Positions 1-5,545 of a DNA stretch of 7,852 nt are shown piece after piece; positions within the stretch are counted from its first letter, which is position 1; the number at the start of each line of letters is the position of its first letter. Below the pieces are notes generated by a model that was given only the letters and a program-made list of their open reading frames with translations, had not been told where the DNA came from and did no database searches. The position numbers and the translations under genes are program-made. The stretch comes from Candidatus Gastranaerophilales bacterium. GTDB lineage: Bacteria > Cyanobacteriota > Vampirovibrionia > Gastranaerophilales > Gastranaerophilaceae. The stretch covers positions 1 through 7,852 of the forward strand of contig CALUUL010000070.1 in the NCBI GenBank assembly GCA_944323945.1. The letters run 5' to 3'.

Positions 1-83
1 GAAATTTGTTGTCCCTCATAAACCAAATCACTATTCCTTGCAGTAAGACAGAGGTAACGTCCTTGTGATGCTGCTAGTCCCAT
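1..83 (-). CDS. N-terminus of a MGLAASQ-type protein, cut by the left window edge
   Basis: Only 27 codons are visible. They read MGLAASQGRYLCLTAR, then NSDLVYEGQQI, running off position 1. The start is well supported: the minus strand carries AAAGGAG eight to nine bases before the ATG at 83, the best Shine-Dalgarno sequence in the window. From memory, a G-L/M-A-A-S-Q-(A/G)-R-(L/Y)-L start followed by T-A-R and a Glu/Gln-rich helix marks a family of small, mostly helical proteins common in Gastranaerophilales genomes and of unsettled function. That link is recall and not a search result. The gene follows the activase on the same strand after a 103-base gap with promoter-like and palindromic sequence, so it probably has its own promoter. 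There is no signal peptide. It was too short and too close to the edge for ordinary ORF calling. Confidence 0.72.
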   Translation of the reverse strand, partial: MGLAASQGRYLCLTARNSDLVYEGQQI

Positions 84-91
84 AGTTTATA

Positions 92-98
92 CTCCTTT
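92..98 (-). promoter_or_regulatory. Strong Shine-Dalgarno for the left-edge gene
   Basis: On the minus strand AAAGGAG sits eight bases before the ATG at 83. It is a near-perfect match to the 16S anti-SD and fixes the start codon of the truncated left-edge gene. Confidence 0.75.
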
Positions 99-110
99 AT
101 ATATATTGTT

Positions 111-138
111 ATATTAACTATGTCGACAAGTTTTTCAA
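111..138 (-). promoter_or_regulatory. Candidate sigma70-type promoter for the left-edge gene
   Basis: On the minus strand TTGAAA (138-133) matches the -35 consensus at five of six bases. A 16-base spacer leads to TAATAT (116-111), a four-of-six match to the -10 box. The expected transcript would have a leader of about 20 bases before the ATG at 83, containing the Shine-Dalgarno. AT-rich DNA produces such matches by chance, so the call rests on position and on the overlapping palindrome in the spacer. Confidence 0.35.
116..132. promoter_or_regulatory. Pseudopalindrome inside the candidate promoter spacer
   Basis: The plus strand reads AACTATGTCGACAAGTT. The core TGTCGACA (121-128) is a perfect 8-base palindrome, and the flanks AACT and AGTT extend it with one unpaired A. 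It is one of the few GC-containing palindromes in this intergenic stretch and fills the spacer between the candidate -35 and -10, the place where a repressor operator would act. No known regulator motif is assigned. Confidence 0.35.
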
Positions 139-163
139 TTATCTTGAGATTATAATTCTACAA

Positions 164-180
164 TGTTACATTATGTAACA
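164..180. promoter_or_regulatory. Perfect 8+1+8 palindrome upstream of the left-edge gene
   Basis: TGTTACAT-T-ATGTAACA has two perfect 8-base arms around one central base. As RNA it could only form a 6-bp stem with a 5-base loop and no T-run follows on either strand, so it is unlikely to terminate the activase transcript, which stops at 187. Its position, about 80 bases before the ATG at 83 and upstream of the candidate -35, fits a transcription factor site. The shape resembles dimeric-regulator operators, but I cannot name the regulator. Confidence 0.45.
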
Positions 181-186
181 ATAAGT

Positions 187-1182
187 TTATCCTATATCCC
201 ATCTACCGCAGGTTCCACCCCAACGAGCTATAATTTTATCTGATTTATTATTTAACTCTGTAGAAGTTACATCACCTTCAACAATAGTAATTACTTCACA
301 ATTATTAGAACAACCGTTGCATTGATTTGTATATGAATTAAAAGACATTTCTCCAACGCTAAACCCTTTAAAAGTAGTTGGTTTTTCATTAAATTGATGA
401 TTTTCCATAGCTAGCAATGCAGCTCCTATAGCTCCCATTGTCTGATGATTATCAGGTACAACAACTTTCGTATTTAACGCTTCTTCAAAAGCTTTTACCA
501 TGCCTGTATTAGTTGCAACTCCTCCTTGGAAGGTAACAATAGGAAGAATTTCCTTACCTAAAGCCAAATTACTTAAGTAATTTCTAACTAATGCCTGACA
601 TAGACCATATAACAAATCTTCAACAGGATAACCCAATTGCTGTTTATGAATAAGGTCTGATTCTGCAAAGACACCACATCTTCCTGCAATTCTTGCCGGA
701 GACTTAGACTTTAAAGCAAGTGAACCAAAATTCTGTATAGGTACATTTAATCTTGATGCTTGCTGATCAAGAAAAGAACCAGTACCGGCTGCACAAACAG
801 TATTCATAGCGAAATCAGTAACGATACCATCTCTAAGAATTATAATTTTACTATCTTGACCACCAATTTCCAAAATAGTTTGCACACCTGGAACATAAGT
901 ACTTGCCGCAACAGCATGAGCTGTAATCTCATTTTTAATTACATCCGCACCAACCAAAGCACCAGCCAAGTTTCTACCAGAGCCAGTTGTACCAACACCC
1001 AATATATTGTATTCCTGCTTAGCTTGAATCATTAAATTTCTTAAAGAAGTTTGAACTGCTATTACAGGTTTACCTGCAGTCCTTGTCATAAAACCATCTA
1101 TAAATTTACCTTTTTCATCAACCAGTGCAGCTTTTGTTGTAACTGAACCAACATCTATTCCTAAATATGCATTTAAAGTCAT
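187..1182 (-). CDS. Acyl-CoA dehydratase activase (BadF/BadG/HgdC ATPase family) with cysteine-rich tail
   Basis: This is a 331-residue ASKHA-fold ATPase. Family members use ATP hydrolysis to push one electron from a [4Fe-4S] cluster at the homodimer interface into a 2-hydroxyacyl-CoA dehydratase, benzoyl-CoA reductase or double-cubane protein. Visible motifs in order: phosphate loop GIDVGSVTTK (8-17), GTTGSGR (64-70), EIGGQDSK (105-112), VCAAGTGSFLD with Cys130, CGVFAESD with Cys169, FQGGVATNTG (219-227) and PDNHQTMGAIGAAL (243-256). The Cys130-Cys169 spacing of 39 equals that of the cluster cysteines of HgdC (127/166, from memory). The core ends near residue 260. The remaining 70 residues add Cys288, Cys291, Cys295 and Cys325 (ending GGTCGRWDIG), a tail I associate with larger activases. 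The ATG at 1182 has GAGAGGG nine bases upstream. No dehydratase subunit is adjacent, so the substrate is unknown. Its GC content is clearly above its neighbours. Cytoplasmic and oxygen-sensitive by family. Confidence 0.93.
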   Translation of the reverse strand: MTLNAYLGIDVGSVTTKAALVDEKGKFIDGFMTRTAGKPVIAVQTSLRNLMIQAKQEYNILGVGTTGSGRNLAGALVGADVIKNEITAHAVAASTYVPGVQTILEIGGQDSKIIILRDGIVTDFAMNTVCAAGTGSFLDQQASRLNVPIQNFGSLALKSKSPARIAGRCGVFAESDLIHKQQLGYPVEDLLYGLCQALVRNYLSNLALGKEILPIVTFQGGVATNTGMVKAFEEALNTKVVVPDNHQTMGAIGAALLAMENHQFNEKPTTFKGFSVGEMSFNSYTNQCNGCSNNCEVITIVEGDVTSTELNNKSDKIIARWGGTCGRWDIG

Positions 1183-1311
1183 TAATAAAATCCCTCTCTA
1201 CATTTATATTATCAATTTTACTAAAAACATAACTAAATTTGTAAAAATATATAAATAAATATAGAAAAAATAACAAATTTAAAGTATTTTTAACTTTATT
1301 CAATTGTTAAT

Positions 1312-1335
1312 GGAAGGTTTTGTATGTTTAAATGA
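1312..1335 (+). promoter_or_regulatory. Shine-Dalgarno plus 3-codon mini-ORF overlapping the next start codon
   Basis: GGAAGG (1312-1317) is six bases before an ATG at 1324 but 14 bases before the ATG at 1332 that opens the long reading frame. The first ATG reads Met-Phe-Lys-stop (1324-1335), and its TGA overlaps the second ATG as ATGA. This is a classic coupling geometry. Alternatively, one extra A in the AAA run (1330-1332) would put both ATGs in frame, giving a protein starting MFKMNN. Confidence 0.45.
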
Positions 1336-3017
1336 ACAATATTTTTTCTTATTATACTAAATACAGAGATCATATTGATGAATACAACAAATGGAATAAA
1401 GATGCAAATAAAATTCCATTAAAGAATCAAGCATCAAACTATTCCGTTTCTCAAATATCTTTAAAACAAAAAGCAAAAGCGATTGCTGAACCTTTAATTT
1501 TATTAGACAGTTACGAACACGAAAAAGCTGAAGACTCGGAAACCTTTTTCCAGACACTAAATATTGAATTAATGTCTATAACCGGGGCTATATGCTCTAT
1601 TCCATTAGCTATTACCAAATTAATTCCTTTTTTCAATAAACATTCAGATAAAAATAACATCATAAAAAAAGTTGCTTTATTATTAGAAAAATACAATTCA
1701 GCATCTGTTAATATTTTAGGAAAAAATATACCTGTTCCCAAACTTGCAACAGTTTTCTCTGTAATTGGAGGAGCTGCCTTTTATATAAATGGGATGAAGA
1801 ATTCTATGAAGTCACAGCTTGGACTAATAAGAAAAGCCAGCTTTGATGGTACTCAAAATATTGTTAATGACCCCAAATTATATGCCGTTTTAACTCCTGA
1901 ACAAGAAGCAAAAGTTAATTCTATTGTTGACTACGACATTAAACATAAAACAGCATTTGTTGACAAATTAAAAGATAAAGTCAATATAAATTCTTCATTT
2001 CAATCAGTTGGAGAATATAAAAAGACTGAAGAAAATTATCTTCAACGAAAAAAAGAATTTTTCGAGAAACAAAATCAAACTATAGCGAAGAGAACAAAAA
2101 ACTCTCTCAATTCTAAAGAAGCACAAGAAGATAAAATATTATATGAAAATCTTTTAAAAAATGTAGAACATGATGTACTTGAACCTTTAAGGAAAGTCGA
2201 AACAATTTCTAATATATCATACTCGGCTTTATTTACTGGCGGATTCTTAGAATATCTTATTTCTGATAAATTAGTTGACGTATTAGGAATAAAAAACAAA
2301 ATTCTAAGTTCCTGTATAAAAATTGGTGTTCCTTTATTAACATATCTTCTACTAAACAAAAATATATCTGATTTTGAAAATAAAGCTATTTTAGCAACAA
2401 AGTATAAACACCTAAAAAACTTTACAGAAAATCCTGAGGAATATCAAAATTCTAAAGTAAATAAGGAAGAAAACCTTTTCAAGTTTATGAAAACGACTTT
2501 AAAAGATATGAAGGATTACGATGAATTTTCACAAACCGAACTTCCTAAAATTAAAGCAAGAATGGATGCTAAACGCCAAATAGAATTAACTCCTGAGCAA
2601 ATGCAAAAAGCTAAAAATCTGCAAGAAAATACTTCTATGGTTATTAATAAACAAAGAGAACATCTATACGATCAATCAGTAGGTATAGAAACTTTATCTG
2701 AAACAATTCTAGGACCTATAGATATCGCAGCAACAGCAATAGGTGGAACTCTTGGGAGTAAAATGGCAAAAAAATGCGGTAATAAAAAACTTTCAGGCTT
2801 ATTAACAGGACTAGGTGCCATTATTGCATTTATTCCTGCGGCAATTATTGAAGCAAAACTTACTAAACAACAGAAATTATCAGAGAAAATTGCTGCTATG
2901 CTTGCAATAAAAGAAATACAAAACCACGCTATTTTTGAAAATCAATCTAATAGAGTTTCTTACTCAAATTCACAAATTAATAAAAATACTCCTTATATAT
3001 TTGCTCATTTCAACTAA
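1332..3017 (+). CDS. Unrecognised membrane protein with three membrane-hairpin modules
   Basis: I do not recognise a named domain in this 561-residue protein. The N-terminus is hydrophilic (YYTKYRDHIDEYNKWNK) with no signal peptide. About six hydrophobic stretches fall in pairs: roughly 80-100 and 138-155, 297-316 and 323-341, 459-476 and 487-507. Each pair is preceded by a charged helix and followed by a Lys/Ala-rich helix (around 157-185, 345-370, 507-535). LTPEQ occurs twice (187-191, 419-423) before such helices, encoded by nearly the same 15 bases (1890-1904, 2586-2600). Glycine-rich motifs (IGGAAF, TGGFLEYL, IGGTLG, LTGLGAI) mark the spans. This suggests internal triplication. A long charged linker, probably coiled, covers 200-290. 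I loosely associate this build with lineage-specific Gastranaerophilales proteins. It is 53 bases from the TPR gene on the same strand with no terminator between them, so an operon is likely. Function unknown. Confidence 0.85.
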   Translation: MNNIFSYYTKYRDHIDEYNKWNKDANKIPLKNQASNYSVSQISLKQKAKAIAEPLILLDSYEHEKAEDSETFFQTLNIELMSITGAICSIPLAITKLIPFFNKHSDKNNIIKKVALLLEKYNSASVNILGKNIPVPKLATVFSVIGGAAFYINGMKNSMKSQLGLIRKASFDGTQNIVNDPKLYAVLTPEQEAKVNSIVDYDIKHKTAFVDKLKDKVNINSSFQSVGEYKKTEENYLQRKKEFFEKQNQTIAKRTKNSLNSKEAQEDKILYENLLKNVEHDVLEPLRKVETISNISYSALFTGGFLEYLISDKLVDVLGIKNKILSSCIKIGVPLLTYLLLNKNISDFENKAILATKYKHLKNFTENPEEYQNSKVNKEENLFKFMKTTLKDMKDYDEFSQTELPKIKARMDAKRQIELTPEQMQKAKNLQENTSMVINKQREHLYDQSVGIETLSETILGPIDIAATAIGGTLGSKMAKKCGNKKLSGLLTGLGAIIAFIPAAIIEAKLTKQQKLSEKIAAMLAIKEIQNHAIFENQSNRVSYSNSQINKNTPYIFAHFN

Positions 3018-3070
3018 AAAATAGATATTTTCTCCTGTTAAATATGTGAAATCCTGGGAACTGTAATTCT

Positions 3071-4612
3071 ATGTTTGATTATTTAAATACTAAATATGAG
3101 AATGCAGAATTAATAATTAATTATAATAATATAGATGAAGCAATTCTCAAAATAAAACACAGATTAAAGAAACAGAAATCTAAAGAAGAACAATACTGTT
3201 ACCTTTCAAAAGCGTATCTTTATAAAGGCAAATATAAAAGTTCATTAAAATACGCAAAATTAGCAGAAAAGACAAATCCTGACTATTTATATGCAAAAGC
3301 AAGAAGTATTATTGCTTTATCAAAACTCAACGCAAACAAAGATGATGTTTTTGCGTTAGTAAATAGTTTATTTAAAAAGAATAAACCTGATATTCTTACA
3401 ACTTATGTATGTTTTGTTGCTATCGCACAAAATTATAGAGATGATAAAATTACTTCAATTCTTGCAAAAAAGACTTTTAATTTAATAAAAAATCCACAAA
3501 ATGCATTTGAATATAAGGCTAAAATTGAATCTGCATTATTTCTAAAAAAATACCGATTAAGTAATAAATTAATTAAAGATGCAGAAATTAAGAACTATCT
3601 TGATTTAAATTCTTATCAGGTAATTTCTTACTTATATTGTAATAATAAAAAATACAAAGAATGTATAATTTATGCAAATAAAGCAATTTTATGCAATCCA
3701 GAATCCGGCTATAGTTATTTTTTAATAGGTAATGCTCTTTACAAACAAAAAAAATATAAAGAGGTAATTAATTACCTAAAATTAGCTGAAAAATATAAAT
3801 ATAAATCAAAATATTTAAATATAATGCTTGCATATTCATACTTAGAAGAAAACGATTATAAAAATTCTTTAAAGTATACTAGAAAAGTAAAAAAAGATGC
3901 AAATCCTTTCTATGAAAGAGGAACTATGTATTATAATAAAAAGAATTTTGATAAAGCATTAAATGATTTATTAAAGGCAGAAGCTCTTGGATATAAAGAT
4001 GATTTTATATTTACAAGATTATCATTTTTATATGCAAATAATGGAGAATATGAGAAATCTTTAAATTATGCAAATAAAGCTATTATCAACAATAAAGACG
4101 GTTTTGCATACTATAGAAAAGGAGTTGCTTTATATAATATGAAAGATTATATAAATGCAAAAAAATCTTTTCTTCAAGCTGAAGAATTAAATTATATTCA
4201 CTCTTGCAATATGTTTGAAAAATTATCCTTCATTTTCACTATAGAAAACAATTATAAACAAGCAATTAACTATGCGAATAAAGCAATTATTTTAAATTCT
4301 CAAAATGCATATGCATATTATAGAAAAGGTTATGCACTGTTTTATTCTCAAAAATTTTCAAAATCAAAAGAAAGTTTGATAAAATCAGATAAATTAGGAT
4401 TCTTAAATTATAATTTATTCTCTATGTTATCTTATATCTTTTATATTGAAAATAATTTTAAGAAAGCTCACTCTTATATTAATAAAGCCCTATTATTATG
4501 CAAAGATGATTCAACTATATATTATTTAAAAGCAGGTATTTTAGCTAGTCTTGGTAAAGAAAAAGAAGCTGTAAATTATTATCAAAAAGCACTTACTTTA
4601 GAAGAAAGCTAG
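3071..4612 (+). CDS. TPR-repeat protein, cytoplasmic scaffold-like
   Basis: This 513-residue protein is built almost entirely of tetratricopeptide repeats, helical hairpins that bind other proteins. Clear TPR units lie at about 39-72, 180-211, 213-246, 247-276, 279-310, 311-344, 345-376, 378-411, 413-445, 446-479 and 481-513. The stretch 75-178 is helical and more divergent. From residue 279 two TPR types alternate: one with YYRKG.AL and SF..AE.L, the other with LSF.Y, YANKAI and a following Asn. The period is 66-69 residues. No signal peptide or membrane span is visible, and no enzymatic domain is attached. The ATG at 3071 follows GGGAA by ten bases, a weak ribosome site. Composition is extreme (one hand-counted 60-base line is 15% GC) and lysine, asparagine and tyrosine are abundant. 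Its place after the membrane protein suggests that it serves that protein or a shared partner, but this is inference. Confidence 0.9.
   Translation: MFDYLNTKYENAELIINYNNIDEAILKIKHRLKKQKSKEEQYCYLSKAYLYKGKYKSSLKYAKLAEKTNPDYLYAKARSIIALSKLNANKDDVFALVNSLFKKNKPDILTTYVCFVAIAQNYRDDKITSILAKKTFNLIKNPQNAFEYKAKIESALFLKKYRLSNKLIKDAEIKNYLDLNSYQVISYLYCNNKKYKECIIYANKAILCNPESGYSYFLIGNALYKQKKYKEVINYLKLAEKYKYKSKYLNIMLAYSYLEENDYKNSLKYTRKVKKDANPFYERGTMYYNKKNFDKALNDLLKAEALGYKDDFIFTRLSFLYANNGEYEKSLNYANKAIINNKDGFAYYRKGVALYNMKDYINAKKSFLQAEELNYIHSCNMFEKLSFIFTIENNYKQAINYANKAIILNSQNAYAYYRKGYALFYSQKFSKSKESLIKSDKLGFLNYNLFSMLSYIFYIENNFKKAHSYINKALLLCKDDSTIYYLKAGILASLGKEKEAVNYYQKALTLEES
3905..4609 (+). repeat. Tandem two-TPR super-repeat, period about 66-69 codons
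   Basis: The C-terminal half of the TPR gene alternates two repeat types. The arginine of the (Y/F)Y.RG-like motif recurs at residues 283, 349 and 418, and the LSF/LSY motif of the other type near 317, 385 and 453. Similarity remains at DNA level: TATGCAAATAAAGC occurs at 3671-3684 and 4067-4080, and with one change at 4271-4284. Duplication in blocks of two TPRs is the simplest explanation. Confidence 0.7.
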
Positions 4613-4619
4613 TTCTTCT
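4600..4619 (+). terminator. Weak hairpin at the convergent gene junction
   Basis: AGAAGAA (4600-4606), a six-base loop and TTCTTCT (4613-4619) form a 7-bp stem whose loop contains the TPR stop codon TAG. The 3' arm is T-rich and is followed by TATAAATTTATA (4621-4632), itself a perfect 12-base palindrome. The stem is AT-rich and no long T-run follows, so termination of the plus-strand transcript is only plausible. No better terminator exists between the two convergent stops. Confidence 0.3.
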
Positions 4620-5411
4620 TTATAAATTTATAGAAACTAAGTTTGTGTATAAGATTTTTTCTGGGAAATTATCAGGCATATTATTCCAGTATCTAAAAAC
4701 TAAAATTCCTTCGGATTCAAGTTCTTTTACCAAATTATCAGCTTCTTTTATATTATTTGCCAAATATGGATAAGAAAAAGGAACTTCATTTTCTTTCAAT
4801 ATAATATTTCGGTTTAGTCTTTCATTCCAATAATTAAATTTATTTATTCGTCTTTGCTTTTCTTTTTCTGTATTAATATTTTCAAAAATCTCTATCGTTG
4901 AATCTGAAATATATTTTATATCTTCTAAATCCAATTTATTTTCATTTTTACAAAAGTCTTTGAAATTAAGAACTTTGGATTCATATACAAAATCATCCTT
5001 CAAAATATTTATCTCTAAATCTTTTGTTGCATACAAAAAAGAACCATTTCTTACTGTAGAAAAAAACTTTCTCAGTGAATTAAACGATGCAATGCCTTTC
5101 GGTTTTGAATAAAAAGAGTGCGCATTATCTATTATTAAATTTTCATATTTTTTACACAATTCATCTACAATATTTGAACATATACCAAAATAATCAGGAT
5201 ACAAAATAAAAGCATTATCAGGGAAATTTCCTTCAGGTCGAAAATTTTTATCTATATGATAGTAAATAATTCTGCATTTTTCTTTATTAACAGCACTACG
5301 AACTACAGGACATATGTAGTATGGAATATATAGCTCCTTTATACAAAATGCTTTAATAATATACCTTAATGAATTTCTTGCAGTATTTAGTTTTATTAGT
5401 TCATATTCCAT
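4620..5411 (-). CDS. Small PLP-fold aminotransferase-like protein (DegT/DnrJ/EryC1-related), C-terminally short
   Basis: With the start at 5411 the product is 263 residues. It resembles a compact DegT-like family with fold-type I PLP architecture. Visible landmarks: RNSLRYI near the N-terminus (cofactor-phosphate region), LYIPYYICPVV (27-37), DYFGI (73-77), LIIDNAHSF (92-100), in which Asp95 should contact the PLP ring nitrogen, and SFNSLRKFF (109-117), in which Lys115 sits where the Schiff-base lysine is expected. Relatives I recall continue past the equivalent of LYTNLVSINL with an I-D-Q-R-Y-like motif and about 30 more residues. Here a TAA stops it against the TPR gene. The frame extends to an ATG at 5435, but that codon lies in the terminator T-run and has no ribosome site. 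The ATG at 5411 instead has TATAAT exactly placed for a leaderless start. There are no sugar-nucleotide genes nearby, so the substrate is unknown and activity is uncertain. Confidence 0.78.
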   Translation of the reverse strand: MEYELIKLNTARNSLRYIIKAFCIKELYIPYYICPVVRSAVNKEKCRIIYYHIDKNFRPEGNFPDNAFILYPDYFGICSNIVDELCKKYENLIIDNAHSFYSKPKGIASFNSLRKFFSTVRNGSFLYATKDLEINILKDDFVYESKVLNFKDFCKNENKLDLEDIKYISDSTIEIFENINTEKEKQRRINKFNYWNERLNRNIILKENEVPFSYPYLANNIKEADNLVKELESEGILVFRYWNNMPDNFPEKILYTNLVSINL

Positions 5412-5417
5412 AGTAAA

Positions 5418-5423
5418 ATTATA
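5418..5423 (-). promoter_or_regulatory. Perfect -10 box implying a leaderless start
   Basis: The minus strand carries TATAAT (5423-5418). Six bases separate it from the A of the ATG at 5411, so transcription would be expected to begin at or next to the start codon. No convincing -35 box is seen 16-18 bases upstream, where the T-run lies, and no Shine-Dalgarno precedes the ATG. AT-rich background makes a chance match possible. Confidence 0.35.
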
Positions 5424-5433
5424 AATCACATAC

Positions 5434-5466
5434 AAAAAAGAAAAAGTAGGACTTTTCTTGTCCTAC
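5434..5466 (-). terminator. Intrinsic terminator after the helicase-nuclease gene
   Basis: On the minus strand GTAGGAC (5466-5460), a seven-base loop and GTCCTAC (5452-5446) form a perfect 7-bp stem with four G-C pairs, followed by TTTTTCTTTTTT (5445-5434). It is directional, since only the minus strand has the T-run. It lies 80 bases past the stop of the helicase-nuclease gene and just before the aminotransferase-like gene, so these two genes are probably separate transcription units. An attenuator for the downstream gene is the alternative. Confidence 0.8.
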
Positions 5467-5488
5467 ATCATACCTTCTTACTTTACCT

Positions 5489-5517
5489 TATATATATAAA
5501 AAAATTTTTAACTGCAA
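5489..5517 (-). promoter_or_regulatory. Weak promoter-like pair upstream of the terminator
   Basis: On the minus strand TTGCAG (5517-5512), a 17-base spacer and TATATA (5494-5489) resemble a poor sigma70 promoter. A transcript from here would pass through the hairpin at 5466-5446 before reaching the aminotransferase-like gene, turning that hairpin into a possible attenuator. The leader would contain AAGAAGG followed by ATG-ATG-TAG, a two-codon frame too short and badly spaced to argue from. Confidence 0.2.
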
Positions 5518-5545
5518 AATTGCTATACCGTTATATAATTTCATC

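Noticed and set aside
164..180. Palindrome as an intrinsic terminator for the activase
   Set aside because: The stem is AT-rich with a tight loop and there is no T-run after it on the minus strand, so a protein-binding site is the better reading.
760..1035. Plus-strand open frame of 91 codons opposite the activase
   Set aside because: It is antisense to conserved activase motifs, has a low-complexity Ser/Thr/Asn composition and has no clear ribosome site. It is a shadow frame.
1239..1265. TTGTAA ... TATAGA as a promoter for the membrane-protein gene
   Set aside because: The spacer is only 15 bases and both boxes are poor. In an intergenic region this AT-rich, matches of this quality are expected by chance.
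1118..1303. Minus-strand open frame of 61 codons with a hydrophobic start, overlapping the activase N-terminus
   Set aside because: Its hydrophobic look comes from the AT-rich intergenic DNA (FFLYLFIYF), and its 3' part overlaps the activase in another frame. No ribosome site, so not a credible small membrane protein.
1357..2359. Minus-strand open frames at 1357-1557, 1511-1741 and 2075-2359
   Set aside because: All are antisense to the long membrane-protein gene, overlap it fully and show no ribosome sites or recognisable motifs.
1332..4612. Defence or toxin-antitoxin system formed by the membrane protein, TPR gene and nearby helicase-nuclease
   Set aside because: No toxin, nucleotide-cyclase, protease or sensor domain is visible, the helicase-nuclease is on the opposite strand with its own terminator, and TPR proteins are common outside defence.
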